This document shows positions 1-11,100 of a DNA stretch of 64,000 bases, in pieces. The translations under genes and the position numbers were made by a program. The DNA comes from Ovis canadensis (Eukaryota; Chordata; Mammalia; Artiodactyla; Bovidae), in assembly GCF_042477335.2 (NCBI RefSeq), contig NC_091246.1:14257001-14321000 (forward strand), read 5' to 3'. Position 1 is the stretch's first letter. Each line of letters opens with the position of its first letter. Under the pieces are notes generated by a model that had not been told where the DNA came from, did not search any database, and worked only from the letters and a program-made list of their open reading frames with translations.

Positions 1-1199
1 AAATGCCAACTGGACAACCCACCATCAGTATTAAGTGATACCTAAAAGCAAACATTTGACCTCTGGGACATAAAAAACTTCTCAATTTCCACAGCAGTAT
101 TCTGTCTCCCATCTGCCCTGTGCCAAAAAAAAACCTTTGCAATCACCAGTTTCTTTTGACTATTTGTAGAGCATAACCATCGGCATATTCATTCATGCCA
201 TTTATAGTATTGAACCGTATTGATCCTCACCTCCACCATCTTACCTAATCTCCATTGAATCCTGGAGGTTGCTAATCACCACCACAAACAGCCTGATTTC
301 TGGTTCTACATTAGAAACCTCTACACTTTTCTGCCACCATAATTATTTTCTTTGTTTATGAAATAAAATTTAAAAGCAAGCTAGAATGCTGGCTCTGAAA
401 CACCAGCATAAAAAGAATTGTGTCCATGTTTTCTAGTGGAAAACAGCAGTTTGAATGTGTTATCATTCCAAAACCATCATTAGGGAAGAATTAGGAACCT
501 GGCAAGTGGTAAGTGCGTGCTTGGTGTGAATGAATGAATGAATGGCAAAGTAAACAACCATAGGAAGAGAATTACACGCAGCAGGAAAGGGTTTGGGAAA
601 GTCCGAATCCCACAGTCTGGGCCAGCAAAGGCCTGTGCCTGCGTGCTGTGGGGAAACAGCAAACCACTTGTCTGATTTTGAAGGGGGCATGTTACTCAAG
701 GGCAAGGACAGCCTCTGACTACACACTCCAAAAGTCTCGGTGAATCCAGCCCAAAGAGCTGGGTTCTGGGTCCCCTCTGGCTCCGAAGACCTCGGTTTAC
801 CTGTCTATAAAGTGGGGGCTGCCATTTCAATTTTTCCAGTCTTGATCCCAAGATATAATGGATACAACGAGTGCTGTATATAAGCCAAAACGTGCTGGAA
901 CAAAGTCGGGGAGGCAGTGACACGGACAAGGTGTGCCCCCAAGGTGAACCCTCAGGGGAGCACTTCTTAAATGGGAACGTACATTGGGGCCTCCCGGGAA
1001 TCTTGGAAAAATGCATCCTGATTCATATAGATGTCTGCCGTGGGGCCAGAGATTAGTGATGCTAACGTTCCTGGCACTTGGGGATGTTAATGCTGCAGGT
1101 CCGTGGACCACTTTTTGAGTAATATCAAAAGTGAAATAGGGTCAGATCTGTTCGGTGAGAGACTCATGGAGGGAGGGAGGAGAAATGGGGAAAAGGACG
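1..1199. other. 5' flank of FRRS1L, no gene seen
   Basis: I see no coding exon or RNA gene here. The sequence is mostly unique and moderately AT-rich. It contains a short GAAT tetranucleotide run near 526-545. Open frames on both strands are short and lack family resemblance or splice logic. Confidence 0.5.
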
Positions 1200-1428
1200 G
1201 AGGCAGAGACAGTCCGGCCGAGGTGAGGACGTTAGAAGAAGCCGAGGCTCCGGGCGCGAGCGAGGATGCGCAGCCTGGGCTGGGAGGCGGCGGGTGCGGG
1301 CGGCTCCGCGGCTGCGCGGGCTGCAGGCTGGGGGCGGACGCGTGCTGGCGGCGACGCAGTCCCGGCCCCGCGCCCGCGGCGCCCCCGCTGCGGCCCGAGC
1401 GGCCTGGCTGCGGGATCGGTGCGCAGCG

Positions 1429-1654
1429 ATGGCGCGGTCGCGCCGGTCCTGGGCGCAGCTGCTGTTGCTCCTGCTGGCCGGGCCGGGCGCCTGTGCAGCC
1501 AGCCCGGCGGACGACGGCGCGGGCCCGGGGGGCCGGGGACCCCGGGGCCGTGCGCGTGGGGACTCGAGCGCCGACGAGGCGGTGCCGCGCCACGACTCCT
1601 CCTACGGCACCTTCGCCGGGGAGTTCTACGATCTGCGCTACCTGTCCGAGGAGG
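1429..1654 (+). CDS. FRRS1L: FRRS1L coding exon 1
   Basis: Encodes residues 1-75 and the first base of codon 76. It starts [10 protein letters not shown] followed by a leucine run that looks like a signal sequence or anchor, then a Gly/Arg/Ala-rich linker and the conserved end [10 protein letters not shown]. The donor is GAGG|GTGAGG (GT at 1655), phase 1. GC-rich coding bias reflects the CpG island. Confidence 0.93.
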
Positions 1655-4600
1655 GTGAGGCTGCGGGAGGATGAGGGGCTGCGGGAGCGGAGACCCGGGA
1701 TGGGGGACGGAGGCGGCAGGGGAGGGGTGAGGGTGGAGGTGGGGGCGGGGCGGGGGGGTGGGATCGGTTAGGAGGTGAATGGAGGCTCCGCTGGCTCAGC
1801 CGAGGCCCGACCGCGGAGCACAAGGCTCACCCTGCCTATCGGCCTGGAGAAGAGATCCGGAGAGCTGTCAGCGCCTTCCACCCGCTGCTGGCTTTACAGG
1901 TGGGGAGACTGAGGCCGGGAGGGAGGTGGTCAGCCAAGTCCTGCTAACCTGCAGGCTGCTAACCTGGGGCTGAGTCAACCCCCCCCCCCCCAACCCCGTC
2001 CCCCTCGCGCTCTCCCCCGCTTCCGCCATCCCCCAGGTTTCAGCGTCTATCTGTGACAGGGATGGGGTAGCGGATGGTAAGGGAGGAGATTGTCATCTGG
2101 CCTAGAGTTGTGTGAAATCAGAGTAGCTGGTGGGAAGCCCAAGACGCCTCTTAAAGAGAGATTGCCTTGTTTCCTGCATGTCTGTATTGACCTAAATATG
2201 CCGTGGCTACTGTTCCAACTTAAGCGTTCTGTTCCTGCTCGCTGCCCAGCCCCCCGAGAGCTGGGTCACACCTCCCTCCCCACTTCCAACCCCCTTCAGT
2301 ACTGTTTTCCCATGTGTCATGAACCCCTAGTGTGAGCCACCATCGTTGGGGTCTCCTGGGTCCAGCAATTGGGGGTTTGTCGCGCAGACCTCCTTGCACA
2401 GGCAATATTTCAGTGAGCGCAAAAGCCAAGCTGATTCTCTTCAGAAGGAATGGAAACTGGCTTCTTAGTTCTGCTGTTCGGAAAGTGATTTTCCTTTTCT
2501 CTGCTAAGAGGAATATCTAAGAATCAAGCTGGGGTTTGAAATGTTGTCTGTCCCAGCAGCTGATAGGATGCTGGGTGCATCTGTTACTTGGGATTAAGTT
2601 TACCTACTTACAACAAACACACATTAACAACACAAGTAAGATAGAAATTTCTCTCTTATGTAAAGAAATCCAGAAGCAGGCAGTCTAGAACTGGTCATCT
2701 GAGACACTAATCCTGGTCTTCTGCTTCTTCACAACTCTTAGTGTGTAACTTCATGGCCCAAAATGGCTGCTTGATTGCCAGCCATTACATTCACTTTCCA
2801 GACAGTGGGAAAGAAGTGGGAAGAAGAAGGTCACTGACTATAAAGAGATTACTCAGAAATCCCATGAAACAATTCCACTTACACTTCATTAGCCACAACC
2901 TAGTCATGTGCTCACACATAGGTGCAAAGGAGACTGGGAAATGTAGCCTTTTAGCTGGAAAGGAATATGACTAGTTCAAAAATTGGACTTCCTGTATTCT
3001 ATGGAGAAATGGATTTGGGGAAATAGATTAGCCGGGTAGATGCTTACCTGTTGAAACAGGGACCCCCAACATATAGTGGCTTAAATAAGATAGCTTATTT
3101 TTCTCTCACAAGAAAGAATCTGACTGTTCTAGACTGGTAGGCCAGCTCTGTTCCACAATGTCATTCAAAGACCAAGGTCCCTTCCTTGTTGTTCCTGCAT
3201 GCCCTAAGGCTTTGTTCTCATCCATGTGGAAGTCATGTTGTTTGCATGTCTTCTTTCAAGCTGGAGGAAATGAGAAAGAGAGGCAGTTCAGGACAAGCAG
3301 TTACCTTTTAGGCTGGTTGCACAAATCCCTGTTATTCACATTCCTTTGGCAAGAACCTAATCATATAACTTAGCTGCATGGGAGGCTTGAAAGTGGAGTC
3401 TTCTAGTTGGGTGGCCATGTGGCCTGGGAGAAGGAGAGTGCAGGGGCAGGGTAGGAGGACAGCAAGCAGGAGTAGAAAATCTATGGCTCTGAGAAAGAAT
3501 AGGTAGTGTAGGACTTCCCTGGTGCATCAGTGGTTAAGAACCCACCTGCCAGTGCAGAGGACAGGGGTTTGATCCCTGGTCCCATACGTGGCAGGGCTGC
3601 CAAGCCCATGCGCCACCACTACTGAGCCTGTACCCTGGAACCCATGAGCTGCAATTACTGAGCCCACGTGCCCTAGAGCCCATGCTCCACAAGAGTAAGA
3701 AGTAAGAAGCCCGCGCACCACAACTAGAGAGAAGCCCTGCTCTCTTCAACTGGAGAAAGCCTGTGCGCAGCCACAGAACCCAAAGCAACCCCAAAATAAA
3801 GACTACATAGTATTAATACAAAAGCCATCTCTTTCTGGAAGCATTTAATACATAGTGATACTGTTCATAGTCTGCTTAGCACACGGCCAGGTGACTCAGA
3901 GGTGGCATGTGAGAAATTGTGTTTTCACTGGGCACGTGTTCTCTAATGGAGGACAAGGTCAGATTCTATGTCAGTTTGTATATGCAGAGAGAATGGAGTT
4001 AGTTCTGTAGTCCAGGCAGTTTTATGAACGTGGACATCAGGTACGCTGCAGCCCTAAGGCTTTACAGAGTTGAACCAGGAAGTCTAAGAGACTCTGGTGA
4101 GACAGAAGGGGGAGGCACTTAGGTGAGGTGATCCGACAGGGGTAAAAGGCCTGGGATCGGTGTACAGATTGCTAGTTTGTCTGCTTGCCACCCTTGACCA
4201 TTCTGCATATGCTCCTGGAAGCCTGGCTCTAACCCTCAAAAATCTGTGATAGGTCCAACCTCTTCCCTGGATGAAGCTTCATTTCCTATACCTGGAATTT
4301 TCTCTCTGACTCAACTTTCTTTTACAGCCATCTCTCACTCCCTGTCTCCCTTGCACTGAGCCTTCATTGTCCACTCTGCTCCTTTCTTTGACCATTTTGC
4401 TTATCTTCAAAGGCTGACCCTACAACCATCTGGTGGATGCTAGTGGGGATGTTTGTGGGGTAAGCCTCTCAGGGGTTAGCACCTCTCCCAGATTACCCTG
4501 GACCTAGGCTGGGTAATGGGGTCCTGAGTAGAGACTTTCCCAAGATCCTTAGAAATCATCAGTGACACTGCCTTAAAAGGGTGCTGCCAGAGAGGGAGAA

Positions 4601-7600
4601 GCAGAACCAGGGGATGTCCCAGAAGGGTGTCCCACCCAGAAGGTGAAGGAAAAGAGGGCATCAGAAAGTGTCCTGTGCCACGGGGAGGCCCAGGGAAGAC
4701 TTAAAATAGTCGACAGATTCAGAAAATGAGAGGCAGTGGGCAGGTTCTCCTGGGATGAATTCAGTGGAGAAGGAAGGAGGGAACCTAGTTGATGGTGAAG
4801 GAAGTGGCAAGTGAAGAGGTGGGAATAGTACCTTTAAACGATTCTTTCTTTCTGTCAGTGCAAGTGGGGTTTTCTTTTTCTGGTGATTGGGCTACTTGTT
4901 TTCTCTTTGCAGGGTACCCCCTTCTCAGGTTGAAAATTGCCAACAGACTGAATTAAAAAACAAAAAACAAAAAAACAGCCTGGTAGTGTGAAATCAGAAA
5001 AAGGGAATTAGAATAATGGGATAGAGAATTTCCTGAAACTATAGGACAGCCCAGTGACCATTACCTACCTTCTTCAGAGACCATTTCTCCAGTGTCCAGA
5101 TTGTGCAAGACCCCCAGGCCAGAGAGTGAACACTGGCCAGTTTGATGTTTCTAATCACCTGCTGAAATGTCTGTTTTTTAAACTTTAATTATGTTTTGAT
5201 TTAATGATGCTAGTTTTCAGAATTCTTGGGGGCTCCTACTGTCTTAGCCCATACTACTCTTCCTTACAGTCCCAGCTCAAATGCCACCTCTTTCAGGGAG
5301 TCTTCCCTGATTTTTCCTCCCATTCTCTGCTTAGGCAAGGTATTTTCCCACAGCACACTATCTAACCCTGCCATGACCCTTGAACTCTCTGTGGTTGAGT
5401 TTGGATAGATTCTTGGTGCTTGAATCCTATAATTCATACCTTTTCCCCTTGAGATTCTCAAGCCAGAATCTATATATTCAGTATAACAATAGAATATAAA
5501 ACAGATTACTGCATGATTATGGGCAAACCTCCTGTTCTGAGTGTTCTCTGAAAAGAAAATCAAATTGGGCATTGAAAGTGAAAGTGTTAGTCGCTCAGTC
5601 ATGTCTGACTTATTGCAACCCCATGGATTGTAGCCCACCAGGCTCCTCTGTCCATGGAATTCTCCAGGCAAAAATGCTGGAGTGGGTTGCTATGCCCTTC
5701 TCCAGGGGATCTTCCCAACTCAGGGATTGAACCTGGGTCTCCTGCACTGCAGGTGAATTCTTTATTGTCTGAGCCACCAGGGAAGCATATATACTAAGAT
5801 TAAAAAGACAGCCTTCCAACATGGGTACATCTATAGTATCTATTCATTTGTACTTCGGTTTGAACAAAGATAGCATCACCTTGTTCGGTGAAAAAGTAGA
5901 AATTGTATATATACTGTTTGGGGGCAGAAAAATAAAACGAAAACAAATAACAGAAAGGGTAAATAATTTAAAGGTAAATAGTCTAAACCTAATTTATCTC
6001 CATGAATCTAGCCCAATCGTAACACTAATTTGTGCTTTTAGTAAGTGCTTACTGTGTGCCAGTCCCTGCTCTAAATACCATATCCATATTAACTCTAATC
6101 TTTAGGGCAAGGCGCTGACTTAGACACTCTTGCCATTCCCGCTTTAGAATTAAAGGAACTGACCTACAGAAGATTTAAATATTGTAGCTAAAGTCACACA
6201 GCTAGAAAGTAGCAGAGAACTGGGTGGGTTTGTTGATTGACCTTATGGATAAGGTGGTACAAGTTGCTGACCTGCTCTGGGAAATGCAGTTGAACAGATA
6301 GGATGGGGCATTTTCATGGGTAAATTTGAGAAGAGGGGCTTGGAAGTGATGGGGTAGTCCGTTGGGAGCGGCAGGTTCCTGAGTGATGGATTGCTACGAT
6401 GAAAGCTTTGCTGAACAGACTCCACAGGGGTGGAATGTTCCGTTTTATAGAGCCCCTTGACATTTTCACTTCGCTGTGTGGCTCTGCTAAGCAGAAGTGA
6501 TTCAGACAGTCCAAAAAGAGAAAGTGGCTGATGCAGCCACTCTTGGAGATGTGAACAGATAATTTCTGGTTAAAACTTCACAAGGAATTAAGTACTAAAT
6601 TAATACCTGAGAGCTATGATCCAAGGAGTTAATTAGAAGCAATAAATAGCAAACCAGAAGCCATTAACCACCCAGTGGAGTATGGCAAAACAGGCTCAAG
6701 GGATTGCAAAAGAGGATTGGATAGTGGCTGCGAGTTCGACAAGAATGGAAACCACAAAAGCATGTTGAGAACCTGGAAAAATGAACCAAGAAAATAAGTG
6801 CCTCTTGTGTGATAGGAATAGCTGAAGGGAGGGGAAAAAAATGGCTTTAATCCTGCAAAACAGAATAGTTATTGGAGGGGTTTATAGGACACATGTGAGA
6901 AGAACGGAAGTGAAAGAGAAAAAAATTTTTGGCCCCAAGCCAATATTATTTGGTCTTAACCCAAATTTAATTTTAGATAGAGAGGTGGGGTGGGGGGAAG
7001 CACTAAAATGGAAAGTGGAGGGAAAGGAATAAATAAACAAAAACATAAAAACACAGTAATAAGGGACTTCGGTGGTGGTCCAGTAGTTAAGAATCTGCCT
7101 TCCAACCCCAGGGATGCAGCTGCGATCCCTGGGAACTATGCCGGTGTGCTACTACAAAGGCCCCCATGAGGCATAGGTAGAGAAAATCCCGAGCACTGCC
7201 ACAAAGACCCAGGGCAGCCAAAATTAAAAATAAGTACATAAAAAAATGTAAAACCAATAATACTTTTTAAAGTGGGAGTATGGACAAAGCTAAGGGGAGA
7301 ATGAGACGCTGGCCGGTCTGGGTATCCGACCCGTATTTCTCAGGAAGATGACGGAGCGCAGAGAGGTAGGAGAGGGTGGGGAGAGGCCAGTAAAGGTCTC
7401 CAAGCAGCACTGTGACAAGATCCGATTGCTGTTTTAGAAACCTGGCAGGCAGTGGAAGAATTAGAAGGGAAGTAGGGAAGTCAGAGCGGAGGTGGCACAA
7501 TAGCCAAGAAGCTGGCTCGGGCGTCAGGAGTGGGAATGAAAGGATTGGTGGTGGAGAAGGTGTTCCAGGTGGAGGAATCTAGGGTTTCAGGGTTGGGAGC

Positions 7601-8071
7601 CTGCGGAGGGTGGTGGGATTCTTCACTAAGACAGAAAACACAGGAGGAAGACCATCTGGGAGGTGCTGGGCACCTGGAATCGCTTTGCCTGTGTAATGTC
7701 CAGGTGGAAACCCCTGGAGGCAGCTGATAGTTGGGCTTAAATGTTGATATGGGAACAGGAGAAATGCCAAAAAAACTGTGAGGCTAGAAAAAGAATAACT
7801 CTAAAGAAAATCGGAGGAAAGAAATAATAAGCATGTGCAGTATTCAATGGAATAGAAACCAAATATTCAGCACATGTGTGTTAAGTCACTTCAGTTGTGT
7901 CTGACCCTTTGCAATCCCATGGACCGTAGCCCACCAGGCTCTTCTATCCATGGGATTCTCCAGGCAAGAATACTGGAGTGGGTTGTAAAGAGGATCAAAA
8001 AAGTAAAAAATGATTTTTTGAAAATACGAATGAAAGGGTTAGCCAGAGAAACAGAACTGGTAGGGTGTATA

Positions 8072-8122
<51 letters not shown>

Positions 8123-11100
8123 GGGAGAGAGTATGTAGATGAAAGACAGAGAAATTTTTATTCTTTCTTTTTTTTTTCAACTTATTTATTTAGAGAGAAA
8201 TTTGTTTTAAGGACTTGGCTCACACAATTTTGGAGGTTGGCAAGTCCAGAATCTGCAGGGCGGGCTGGCAGGCTGGAGCCCCAAGAGAGAGCCAATGTTG
8301 TAGTTCAAGGCTGAAGGCCATCTGCCACAGAATTCACTCTTCTTGGGGAATGTCAGTCTTTTTGTTCTCCCCAGCTGGGGGAGAAGCCTGCCCACATTAT
8401 GGAAGGCAATCTGTTTTACTCAGAGTCCACTGATTTAAAATGTTAAATGTTTGTCTCATCCAAAAACACTCTTACAGAAATACCCAGAATATTGCTTGAC
8501 TGTATATCTGGGCACCTAGCCCAGCCAAGTTGACCCACAAAATTAACTATCACAATAGGATACTGACAAAATTGATCAAGAGGAAAAGAGAAGACAGAAC
8601 ATGTTAGGAATGGAAGAAAAAGGGGAAATAACCCTAGCCGTGGATGTGTGCTCAATCGCTAAATCGTGTCCGACTGTTTATGACCCCGTGGACTATAGCC
8701 GGCCAGGCTCCTCTGTCCACGGGATTTCCCAGGCCAGAATACTGGAGCTGGTTGCATTTCCTTCTCCAGAGAATCTCCCTGACCCAAGGATTTAACCTGC
8801 ATCTCCTGCATTGCCGGCGGATTCTTTACCACCAGCCACCTGGGAAGCTCATTAAGCCTAGACATAGCAGAGATTTAAAAGTTAATACATTGCAACCCAA
8901 CATTAAAAAGGCAGCTAACCCTATTTAAAATCGAGAAAGGCTCTAAATAGACCTTTCTCCAAAGAAGATACACAAATAACCAATAGGCACATGAAATTAT
9001 ACTCAACATCATTCGTCATTCAGTTCAGTTCAGTTCAGTTCAGTTCAGTCGCTCAGTCGTGTCCGACTCTTTGCGACCCCATGAGTCGCAGCACGCCAGG
9101 CCTCCCTGTCCATCACCATCTCCCGGAGTTCGTCATTAAGGAAATGCAAATCACAGTCATAACGAGCTACCACTTCACATCTACTAGGCTGACTATAAAA
9201 ATTTTTTAAAAGGACACTTCCACAATACATTGCTGGTAAGAATGTAAAATGGTACAGCTACTTTGGAAAATAATTTGATAGTTCCTCAAAAAGTTAAACA
9301 TAAGAGTTATCATATGACATGGCAGTCCTACTCCAAGAGAACTGAAAACATATGTTCGTACAAAAACTTGTGCACAGATGCTCATGGCAGCATTATTCAT
9401 AGTAGCCAAAAAGTAGAAACAGCCCAACTGTCTGTCAACCTGTGAATGGATTAAAAACAGGTGGTATATCCATTCAATGGAGTATTCCGTAAACTAAGAG
9501 AAGTATCATTCATCTGTGCACCTAGGGTACTTAGAATTCTACAATCAAAATAGTTTTCCAATAAAATTGTACAATGCATGCAAAGTAGATCCTATTCAAT
9601 ATCATTTTCTAGATGTCAAGATGACAACTGCTAATAAGATGTGGTTTCTACAAATACATTTGTACTGGTAGTTAAGGATTAATACATTTAGTCTCTACCC
9701 AAATGTATTAATTAATACATTTAGTCTCTACCCAAAGGTTCAGTAGGAAAGCCAGAAACCAGTTTTTTAAGCTTTTTGAAAACCAGCCCAGATGACCAGC
9801 CCAGAGAGCTGTCTGAGAAGGTGTTGGGAGACTACAGAAGCATAAAGGGAGCTCAGAGAAAGTCACTGTGGGAAGCACCTGCCAGCCCTGGGGCTGAGGG
9901 AGCAGAGAAAAGGGCTTGAGGTTTTGAGAACCTGGGAGCTCAGACAAGGGACCTCAATCCAGAGGTTCACCCATCCTCTGAGAGTGGGCTATCTGCCCAG
10001 TTAATGCTGGTTCCTTTGATGAGGCTGGTTCTGGGAGTCTAGAAAACAGCTAGAAAAGAAAAAAAGGCTGGAAATTCAAACCAATTGACACTGCAAGGAT
10101 GAAGTGGAGTTGCTGAGGACTTGCTGACTGGACAGCAGTCAAACAGGAACAAATGGTCTTGTTTTGGCAGGTCCTCCTGCCTCTGAGCCTCTCTCTAATG
10201 TTTCCTTTTGGCAGAACCTAGCGAGCTGGCAGAGGAGAAATGTGGTTTGCGGAGTCCTAGCCCATCCTAGAGCTGACTATAGAGGTTGAGCTGTAGCTGA
10301 GATATAGGAGCTTAAATATTGGCATGTGGTTCCAACCTACTTTATTCCAAATAGGGAGATCATTTAATTTCAGGAAAAAAAAAATATTTCTCTGCTTATC
10401 TTCTGATACCAAACCCAGCTGTTGTCTTGAAATTAAGTTCTGGCACTCATAACCCCAACAGGTTAAAGGGCATGGTCCGAAACAAGACTGTCCTCACTTC
10501 AGACCAGCTGGCTACCAATCCAAGGGCCACCCACAATCCCTCTTGTGTTCTGTAATTCACTAGAATATCTCAAAGGATTCAGAAATGGGCTGTGCATACA
10601 ATTGTAGTTTTAGTATCAAGGAACTCAGGACCACTCAGGAACAGCCAATGAAGCTGCACACAGGTCAGAGTCTGGGAGCCCACAAATACAGTTTTCATGT
10701 CCTGTCCTAGAAGGAAATATTCTTCTCCATGGAATCAGGACATGTCACCCACCTGGCACGTCAGTGTATTCACCAACCAGGAAGCTGCATTCAGCTTCAG
10801 TGTCCAAAGTTTCTGTTGGGGTTTCATCACCTAGGCATGGTTAATTTAATCATTAGCTACATTATTGAACTCAATCTCCAGCCCTTTTACACTCCCCTCC
10901 CCACTGCCCCAGGTGGGGCTGGCTCAAGCCCCAAACCTGTACCCATGTGTTTGGTCTTCCTAGTGACCAGCCTCCATCCTGAGTCATTTTCTCTCCTAGC
11001 ATAAATGCAGGTGTGATCCCAAGGGGCTCATGAATAACAAAGACCCACTGGGAAATTCCAAAGATTTAGAGTCTCTCCCTCCCACCCAGGAACCAGGAAC

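Larger units (their letters stand above)
1200..1840 (+). promoter_or_regulatory. FRRS1L: CpG island promoter region of FRRS1L
   Basis: CpG density rises sharply around 1213 and falls after about 1840, enclosing coding exon 1. No TATA box is obvious, which fits a CpG-island promoter. GC boxes and long G runs continue into the first intron (1700-1762). The transcription start is not resolved from sequence. It should lie between about 1200 and 1428 because the initiating ATG is at 1429. Confidence 0.75.

Noticed and set aside
1294-1428. N-terminal extension of FRRS1L from position 1294
   Set aside because: The codon at 1294 is GTG, not ATG. The first in-frame ATG with a good context is 1429.
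1266-1771. Several long overlapping reading frames in the FRRS1L CpG island
   Set aside because: They are Arg/Ala/Gly/Pro-rich shadows of GC-rich DNA. Only the 1429 frame joins to conserved downstream exons.
7995-8180. His/Thr-rich small protein
   Set aside because: It is a translation of the GT microsatellite.
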